From: Ancylostoma caninum
Lineage: Eukaryota > Nematoda > Chromadorea > Rhabditida > Ancylostomatidae
NCBI GenBank assembly: GCA_037903475.1
Contig: JBAJFG010000080.1
Location: forward strand, 62,001-126,000
DNA: 64,000 bases
Direction of reading: 5' to 3'
The translations under genes and the position numbers were made by a program. Under the pieces are notes generated by a model. The model was given only the letters and a program-made list of their open reading frames with translations. It was not told where the DNA came from and did no database searches. The stretch's first letter is position 1. Each line of letters starts with the position of its first letter. Below, piece after piece: positions 56,551-64,000 of the stretch.

Positions 56551-58132
56551 TGAGTCCAGCGCCTTTTCTTCAGTGGCATATCTTGAGGAACTTCCTTCAT
56601 TTCGTTAACTTATGAAAACGTCACTATGACGTTTAAAAAGCCTGAGAAAACGCTATAATCCATTACATGGTAGCCCACAGAATCCGCACGGGCATACGTA
56701 TCTTTGCATCAACCTAGACTCCACCACTCTCATTCACTTCTATAACTAATAAAGCTAGAAATGCATAACTAGTCTCATCATACATCCATAAATCGGTTTT
56801 TCGTATGACGTCTGCGAATCTCTCCCTCCACCATTGTCTATGCACTGTACTGCACAAAAGATTTCGCATGACTCTCGTGGTCTGACCTCAGAAAAATCTG
56901 TACCCATACCAGTCTTTATATAGGAGGATCTTACCACGCGTGCTTGACTAGAAGACATGGGTGTCAACCACCAGGGGAAATATAATTTCGCTGACCGACC
57001 ATGAGCTCCTCGTTCATGCTCTGATGCTTTAATGTGAAGCGATGCCTTGTCTCTCGCAGCACCAGCTGGGTTCTTGATGCGTACCTTCCACCCGGTATAC
57101 TGTCGCACACCGCTGTTGTCCGTATGTATATTATTTTATTAGTAGGAACTCGTAGCTCCGAGCATCAGAGCCAGTGTGCGGGGCTTATGGGTGTGGGTCA
57201 GCACGATTAGATTTTGCCTAGTGTGAACACCCGGAAGATATCAAGCCTGCCTAAATTGGATATAACTCGTCGCCAGCTGTTACCAATTTTGTAGACTCCA
57301 GAGAATGGAGCTGCATATCACCTCGGCTCCAATTAGTGAAATGAGCGGGATACGGGTGCTATTTGGTTGCCATTCCGCTTCATCCAGTGACTACCAGTTA
57401 TTATTCACTTGCTGTTCGGTTGCTATTACACCACTATTGGGTAAATAAGGAACAGCCAAAAAACCACCAAATAGCATTCAACTAATGAACCCTGCCAATT
57501 TCAGGATAGGTGGCAAACAACTTCAATACTTACGAGATAATGACTTGAATATGGCAAGAGAACATTCTCTGTGCTTGTCCCACATTTGTAATGAGTAAGC
57601 AGTGTATTTTCCTATTGTCACTTTACTTGGAGTCGAAGATCCCGACGAGTTCGCAAGACGACCCGTCTGAGTCTTTCACGTCTCTATCACAAGAAGATTG
57701 GAAGCTGTCGCCTGATGGCTCTTTCTACATTTAGAAAACCAACACCCGTGTATGTATGCGATGTCAGCCATTTTCGTCTGAAGTTCTGCACTGCAGAACA
57801 AGAATTTGCAAAGCAGAACAAGAATTTATAGGCTGTTCGTTAGATGGTGCACTCCACGCACTGGTTAGCCCGGTGGCTGAGTTGACACTGGAGCGACGTT
57901 ATACATAGGCTTATCAGCTACTGCAGTCAATGAATACGAATGTGGCAGGCACACTGAGACCGTAGTCGTGGGGCTGAGCGCTGTGTGGACTCACCATCTG
58001 AATGAACACACTATTGATATCATTACAGTAAGCACTTTTATGTCATACGGTGGCAAGAGTCGTACTTATGATATTGGGATTTAAGAACAACCGAAAATCA
58101 AGGCTTCCTCCGCTTTGGAAGGCGAAACTGCT
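56551..58132. other. Intergenic, unassigned
   Basis: A 117-codon minus frame at 56755-57108 lacks any recognised motif. A direct duplication of TGCAGAACAAGAATTTG and GCAGAACAAGAATTTATAG lies near 57794-57830. Nothing else is supported. Confidence 0.45.
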
Positions 58133-58477
58133 TTCAAAGGCAGCACCCGTTAAAATCCTCGACTCCGCCAATGGTGGCCCACACTGTCAACGCATCACAA
58201 AGGTTCAACGAACACAGAGAAGCATGGCTCACCTGCGAAGAAATCCAAACCAGGTGTCTTGCATGCGCCAGCCCACACAGGCCGCGACTACGTGTGACTT
58301 TTGCGTGGCGGGATCCACGACTGACTGTGGAGCGCATAAGAGGCACAAAAAGAAACAACGTCCCGATTTCGCAGATTCTTTGTGTGTTTCGCAATTTCGC
58401 TATGAATTCTGGGTCGCTCAAAATCCCAAAATCTAGGAAAATCTCAAACACGAAAACTTGAGCGGGTGCTGCGTTCA
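58133..58477. mobile_element. Family F MITE, copy flanked by TTCA
   Basis: The ends are AAGGCAGCACCCGTTAAAAT and the inverse of GAGCGGGTGCTGCG, with TTCA on both outer sides (58133-58136 and 58474-58477). The interior matches 51594-51982. The variant TTCA in place of TTAA on both sides is unusual for this family. Frames 58050-58493 on both strands are element sequence. Confidence 0.8.
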
Positions 58478-60025
58478 ACCATAAAATAAGCATGTAAGAA
58501 GGACTGATTTTGGTAGAGGTATCGTCTCTTCTTCTATCCAGCCTGACGTGTCTCTCATATAAGTATGATGATTACCAGGGTTTTTTTCCAATATTTGGGC
58601 TCGCTTTGCTTGCCGCGGATTCGTGTACATGTTCCCCATTACTGAGCGCCGACGCACCATTCATCCGTCCAGCGGCGTCTTTCCTATTACTAAGCGATGG
58701 CTCACCACTTCTCACATCCTTGTCACCTATCATCCATGCCACACCCTGTCCGCCTAGCTCCTTCTCTCTTCCCTCTAACTACATTGTTCCCGTCTCTTTC
58801 CTTTCATGAGATTTTGTAACCGCAGCGTATTCTCATCATTTCTAACTGAGGTGTAAATAACCTTCGGTTATTAAAAGAACTTAACATGTATTCTAAGAAC
58901 AAGAACTCAGAACAGCAGAACTTAACATGTCTGAACTCGACTGAAAGTGGACCGTAACCAACTGTCAATTAAAAAGAAGTAAGATATGCTCTAACCTTGA
59001 GTCGCTTTCACTGCATGATGAAATCTACTCCTATGCAAGGTTGCGAATGCCAGTATAAAAATTCCCAGAAACTTTAGTATCCTCTTCTTTGGAACATTAC
59101 CCATATCCTGCAAAACAGTCGACTGAACATATCGTGAACGGCTCGGTCACTTCACTTAACACATTTTCCACCTTAAGCTTTCGGCAGGGTGTACCGCGTG
59201 GGACACGCGCGGTCCCTTTTAACCACACCTTCGATTACCCCACGTCACAAGGCTGCAGGGTGATGCTGTTTTAAATGCTCCCGCGAACAGGACAGGAACG
59301 GCTAGTATTTGAGAAGGCGAAATTTGGAAACTGACAACGGCTGTCTAAGAGAAAAGGAAAAAATGCAAAACCATGCACTGCTACACCCGTTTTCCACGCC
59401 AATTCTACTACTTTTTTTTGAAAGAGGCCTTTTTAAAAAGCAAACGGAGCTGGGTGGAGAAAGTTTCCTGTAATTTTCATTCATCTGACATTGTGCTCTA
59501 AGATTCTAATTTTACATATCTGCCTTTTTTGTGTCTTACTTGGCGGAGAAAATATTTTTAAATAAAAGGTTTGAAATTGGGGCCTTTAACTTGCTCGACT
59601 GACGGAAACCGAAATTCTTGAGGAATGAAGTCACTGATGTATCCACGAAGTTGTGAATGGTCGCTGCTAACTGTTGTGAAATATTATATTATTTGTCGAG
59701 ACAGTTGTTGAATAAAGTTACGACTAAAAAGGTGTTCAAAATTTTGGACAAAACGTTTCCGTCAACCTAGCAATAAATCATGGAGAAATTCCGAATTTTG
59801 GTGGGAGAGGTACTATCAAATCCAGTATTCAATAGATTTGGATATGTGCTAGGACGCCCCGACCAATACAATATAGCAGTGCTAATAGACAATGCTTTAA
59901 GTATTTAATCCAATAGACAATGCCTGTTACAGCATACGGAGTATGTGATCGAACCACTGCTAGCGTTTGCTCAATGAGGGAGGACGACACTCAAGGATTA
60001 GGTTCTTTATTAGCCAATATGTCTG
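58478..60025. other. Intergenic, unassigned
   Basis: A plus frame 58510-58809 is Ser/Leu/Pro-rich and looks like translated low-complexity DNA. No domain, RNA gene or bounded repeat was found. Confidence 0.5.
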
Positions 60026-60079
60026 CTAAGGCAAATCGAACTCGCGTATTCGCCTTGGTGTGGCCCATCGTGAGCGGTC

Positions 60080-60760
60080 GCACAATTGATCGCTGACGAA
60101 CATGACGGCAACCACAAATAACACAAAGAGAAACTCTCTCCGATCCAGGAAGGGTTCATCCAATGCCAGTCCGACTCCGACTGTTTCGGATAGGAACTTT
60201 AGCCAGCGCCTAGCTGTCGTCGCTGCTTCTAACGGTAAATCTGAGGAGTCTGGTAAATCCATCAGAGGTCTTTTTCAGCAACTTCTCAATCTTAATATTC
60301 CTGAAGTGTAGCGCATTACTACAGAAATTCTGTGCAGGATTGAGGAAGCAAGTGGAGCAGCTGTTGAGGAGGAAATCAGAGGCAGGAGTGTGGTTATCGC
60401 GGGTTTACCTGAGGCTCCAGAGAACGCTAAGGCAAGTGAGCGGCAGGCGGATGCAGAAAGGAAGGTAGGTGAAATCCTGGATATTTTGGATGTCGAGTGT
60501 CGGCCTGTTAAGGTGTTTTGGATGGGTAAGCTTGAGAGGGGTAAAAACCGATTGATGAAAGTGGAACTACCCGCCAGTGCCAACCACCAACGCTCAAGGC
60601 CGCTGTTTTACCTGGTTGTCAGTACACTGTAAACATTGTCGTTAAGGAAAACCGTAGTCAGGCTACCCAGGGATGCATTGCTAGGGAGGAGAATACCTAG
60701 TTTCCGAAAATGCACCCTTGGGCTACTCGCGACAGACCGAATGAGTGGAGGCATCTCTCC
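60080..60760 (+). mobile_element. Degraded LINE-type retrotransposon ORF1 remnant
   Basis: The first frame (60102-60311) ends at a stop. The same protein appears to resume at about 60312-60560: RSVVIAGLPEAPENAKASER, AERKVGEILDILDVECRPVK, VFWMGKLERGKNRLMKVELP. The pattern of RSVVI-GLPE, then a charged helix, then LDVECRP, then a basic MG-R--RL-KV segment is the ORF1 or pre-RT segment seen in nematode non-LTR elements as I remember it. No reverse transcriptase domain follows inside the window. It is a dead fragment. Confidence 0.55.
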
Positions 60761-61085
60761 ATTGCTTCGGCCTGGCATAAACGGTCTATACCTTTTCGCT
60801 TATTCCTGAATGTGTGCTGTCGAACTTACACTGGCCACTTTCAACAACTTGGTGCGGACACTGCCTCGGTGATATACAATTAAGCAGACATTTCGACTTA
60901 ACGTAATAGATGGCGTGCTGTTGATTAAAAGGGATGGTACAGGGAGTGCTGCATTAACTTCGTTTTGTTTTGCGTTGCACGTTTTTTTCTTTTTCATCGG
61001 CGCACCTTTGAGTGCATTAAAATAAAATAAAATAAACTCTTTTGTGCACCTTTAGACAACTTTAGAGTCATACATGAAGGATACA
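60761..61085. other. Intergenic, unassigned
   Basis: AT-rich, with an AAAATA simple repeat at 61019-61035. It may include degraded tail sequence of the upstream retroelement. No gene is seen. Confidence 0.5.
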
Positions 61086-61087
61086 TA

Positions 61088-61356
61088 CAGTGGACGTCAA
61101 TGGCGGTGGCCCATCCGCGGCCTCGAGACGCCACGCAACCGCGCCGCGTGTACCATAACCGATGTCTTCGGCTGCTTTTTATGCTATTTTTTGGGCAACT
61201 TTCCAACCCGTATTAGGGATTTTCTGTTGAATCGGGTAGAAATTCGCATAGGAATAGCACTCCGGCCGCAGATGACACCGATCCCAGTGCGCGCGGCGCG
61301 GTTGGGCGGCGTCCTTCACAAGGCCGCGGATGGGCCACCGTCATTGACGTCCACTA
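61088..61356. mobile_element. Tc1/mariner-type MITE (family C), copy 2
   Basis: Ends CAGTGGACGTCAATGGCGGT and the inverse of CATTGACGTCCACTA, with TA on each side (61086-61087 and 61357-61358). Inner landmarks GGCCCATCCGCGGCCTCGAG and the GCGCGGTTGGGCGGCGTCCT block match copy 1. It stands alone rather than nested. Confidence 0.85.
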
Positions 61357-61358
61357 TA

Positions 61359-62924
61359 GCTCCTTGCAGAGTTTCTGTGTCAGGAAATCCGCGTTCCTTA
61401 TCTTTCGAAGACAATATAGGACTAAGCAACAAAGCTTTGATCGTCCTCTAGCGATATAAAGAGCTGGTGACAAGAACAATATATCGAACACACCCCACAT
61501 CAGTGCGAACCCGGCTTTTTATTATTTATTATTAGTCCCATGTTTCACGTTAAATGGTACGGACATACATATACGGCATGCACGAGAATGGAGAAGAAAA
61601 CAACTTTCAGACGGAATAGAAGCAAAGACAGATCTCTGAAAAGGCGTCGGTACCGATTTTAATCTTTGAGAAAAAAGTGGATCCAAGCATGTAGATACGC
61701 AAGCGACGTGAACTCGTCATAGTGGTGAATCAGTGAGCCAAGAACAAAGATGGTGTGTTTGAATCATTCCAAAATTTCAGAAAGGAATACCTCTATATTG
61801 TTGATTGCATGTAATACCATGTAATATTGAGAAATTTCTCATGCATGGTTGGAATATTTATTCTTCCAACTGTTATTTTGCTAAAATTAACAATAAATGA
61901 ATTTTGCAAATTCAAAAGGGTTTCGAGCAAAATGTTAGGTTGAAAAAATGTGTACATGGTCAATCGCGATGTTGTCACTATCCATCAGAAAGTACACATG
62001 CTCCACAGATACGTTTGTTGATTTCTCGGAAAGAAGACTCGATAAGAGAACACTCCACGAGACAAAGAGTGCACCACTCAGTTGTTCCGAACTAGATATC
62101 AAGTTCGTCACTATGCTTGTGAGGATCTGGGGAAAACTAGGTGAAGGCGACTGCCAACCAGTTGTAAAAGCTGAAATCAGAAATCCTACAACTCCAAGAT
62201 CGATTCAAAACAACAAAAAGCAAAGAGCGTATTTGTAGTAAATTGTAATACACTCCTGGTTTTGTGGATCCGTCCATGAAAATGGATCATTATCAAATTG
62301 ATCGGCTTTCACACGAATGGAAAAAGGTCTGCAACTCGACGACATTGCGAGCAAGCAAGTGTTGAGATGAGAAAGATATGTTTCCCACCTAGTGATGAAG
62401 ATTCACATCGGCCGAGGAAACTTTATGACTTTTTCCTCTAGACTGCATCTATAACGTTACCAGTGGCTGTAAGAATGCACAGTCGAAATCATTCCAACCT
62501 GCCCACCTCACGAGAAAAAACCAAATGAACTCCCGTTCCATAATTTTGTGTCACCCCTTACAACTTCAAATTTTTCATCGATTATTTTAGAAAGTGCTAA
62601 ATGTTGACCAGATCCCTCTCATTCCTAGCTGAATTTTGACAATGTAATTTCGTGAATATACTGATGTGTAGTATCGAAGAGGCAACAAAATCGTAGCCAT
62701 TAAGACAACATAAATTCATTTCCAAAAACTCCAGAAAAAAACCACAACGTAAGTTTTGGTCAAAGACTGTTGCTATCCTGTACTGCATCCCATTTAAGAC
62801 AGCAAAACTCGTGTGGAAACTGTCCACGCCTAGGAAGCGCTACTTCTAGCTCCCGGCTGCCGCAATGTTCAGGCAATGCCGGTTAGATCTTGGATAACTG
62901 TACAAAATTAGCGGCAACCTTGAG
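61359..62924. other. Intergenic, nothing recognised
   Basis: AT-rich sequence with short open frames (61948-62238 plus, 62597-62827 minus). None shows a domain or splice partner. Confidence 0.55.
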
Positions 62925-62944
62925 ATGGAACCCTATTTGCATCA

Positions 62945-63065
62945 ATCCAAGACTTCCGAAAACTTCCGACTTTTTTCGCCCATTTTTCGGAAGTCGGAAC
63001 TCGGGAGTCGGGAGTCCAGAAAACACCGGAATATCGTAAGTTTCGAAGTCGAAAGTCGGAATTCC
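62945..63065. repeat. GAAGTCGG simple/inverted repeat patch
   Basis: Repeats of TTCCGA and of CGGAAGTCGG, CGGGAGTCGG and CGAAAGTCGG occur in both orientations, so the patch can fold on itself (ACTTCCGACTTTTTTCG against TTTTTCGGAAGTCGGAA). No coding function is likely. Confidence 0.7.
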
Positions 63066-63640
63066 GTTTATCTCTGGTTTCCCGTCCTAAATTCCTTTTA
63101 TAAAATTGTTAGCGGCCATTCAATTTAATTTTTTTTAACACTACGGATATGATGCTCGAAAAAAACCGAGTTGGAGCAGCTATCTCGTGAGAGCCCAGAA
63201 TGAGCCAAAATGAGGAATGAGCCAGTGGAACAAGTCAGTAGCATTGAGATTGCATTTCACCCCGGAACTACCAACAAATGTGCGGTGAGATGGTGGTTCG
63301 AACAGTTTGACAAAAGAGATGGAGGCCTTGAATTTCAAGCCTGCAGTTTTTGAACTTTTATATTGCTGGCAGCGGTCAACCAGGAACAAGCCACTTAAAA
63401 GTGCATGGAAACATGCCAAAATACTCTGCAACGGTCGCTCTGTGGTCATTGACCATTCAGAGCGGAGGGGAGAAGTGCAAGAGCTGGATAAATGAGTGGT
63501 TTATGAATGAGCTGAGGCAAAAACTGGTGTGGGTCTTAGTATGTAAAGATCAGGAAACAAATATATATGCACCCAAACCACTCGAGCCTTCAAATTAAAC
63601 AGTTGGGTTGACATTGGCAGATCAACCATATGTTATTGAA
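63066..63640. other. Intergenic, unassigned
   Basis: Overlapping open frames on both strands (plus 63307-63598, minus 63180-63449) lack any family signature. Confidence 0.5.
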
Positions 63641-63689
63641 CTAAGGTGAAAAAAACCGATACAGGAATTAATAACTAGAAGTAGCTGCA

Positions 63690-63888
63690 GAGCCTGTAGG
63701 ATACAACTACGCGCTAAGAAAGCTATATCTGTTCGAATTTTTTTTTGCGCTTTTTGATCCTCATCTAGTCGCCTCTGCTGTTTTTCAAGAGAAAGATCTG
63801 AAAGCGAGGAAAGAGAGTCGGTCCTCAACCTGGAAAGAGGTGTTACTTGAAGATATAGCCTTCTCCAGAAATCACATTTGAGACGCAT
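63690..63888 (-). other. Possible exon of a gene entering from the right
   Basis: The minus strand encodes RLRTDSLSSLSDLSLEKQQR followed by RLDEDQKAQKKIRTDIAFLA. It is a charged, coiled-coil-like segment with a serine-rich start, more protein-like than its surroundings. A splice context is plausible but not proven, and no family is recognised. The upstream part would lie at or beyond the right edge of the window. Confidence 0.35.
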
Positions 63889-64000
63889 TTCTAGAATAAT
63901 AGACCATTAGCAGGATGAAAAACGTACATGAGGTAAATTTCAGTAATTTATCCCAGGAGAAGAATGAGAAAAATGAGAGAACTCGACAATAAATTTCACT

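Noticed and set aside
1..64000. CRISPR arrays, prokaryotic operons, rRNA and tRNA genes
   Set aside because: No regularly spaced repeats, ribosome-binding sites, rRNA segments or convincing tRNA B-box with matching stems were seen; the gene structure is eukaryotic. A tRNA scan was not run.

Overview
The window reads as nuclear DNA of a clade V (strongylid, hookworm-like) parasitic nematode. This is inferred from the gene set (OSM-9/OCR-type TRPV channel, nematode-type GT92 glycosyltransferase, a PP2C very close to what I recall of C. elegans ppm-2), from introns of about 50 nt with TTTTCAG or TTTAG acceptors mixed with kilobase introns, from likely spliced-leader acceptors next to start codons, and from dense short inverted-repeat transposons. 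No species can be named from sequence alone. Exon borders below were read by hand and accepted only where donor, acceptor and reading phase agree.

Layout. (1) 840-5207, plus strand: the 3' seven exons of a PP2C protein phosphatase whose N-terminus lies left of the window. (2) 5208-9679: mostly repeats and unassigned sequence, including a small hAT-like element. (3) 9680-19730, minus strand: a nearly complete LDL-receptor-like endocytic receptor with signal peptide, five LDLa modules, EGF, YWTD propeller, two EGF modules, one membrane helix and a short tail with an NPLF motif; one propeller exon is unresolved. (4) 19731-26249: intergenic, repeat-rich, with a few coding-like fragments. (5) 26285-39033, plus strand: a complete 21-exon TRPV channel model of 853 residues whose phases all close. 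(6) 39490-45431, minus strand: a complete 11-exon model of a type II membrane protein of 429 residues with the STELLO/DUF288 glycosyltransferase domain. (7) 45432-50127: intergenic, with a degenerate tandem repeat and unassigned coding-like pieces. (8) 50128-54772, minus strand: a GT92 (formerly DUF23) glycosyltransferase lacking only its 5' exon(s). (9) 54773-64000: repeat-dominated, with two sharply bounded elements, an isolated exon-like piece of an acid-ceramidase/NAAA family protein carrying an in-frame stop, a LINE ORF1 remnant and, at the right edge, a possible exon of another gene.

How it fits together. The genes do not form an operon or a pathway: strands alternate and gaps are large. 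The two Golgi-type glycosyltransferases (STELLO-like and GT92) are neighbours on the minus strand and could both act on secreted glycans, but that is inference. The clearest unusual signals are in the repeats: a TA-inserting element nested inside another element with intact relatives showing the empty site, a TTAA-flanked element family, two elements with exact 8-bp duplications, and a cluster of long inverted repeats inside one TRPV intron that should form extended RNA duplexes. I found no convincing previously undescribed multi-gene system.
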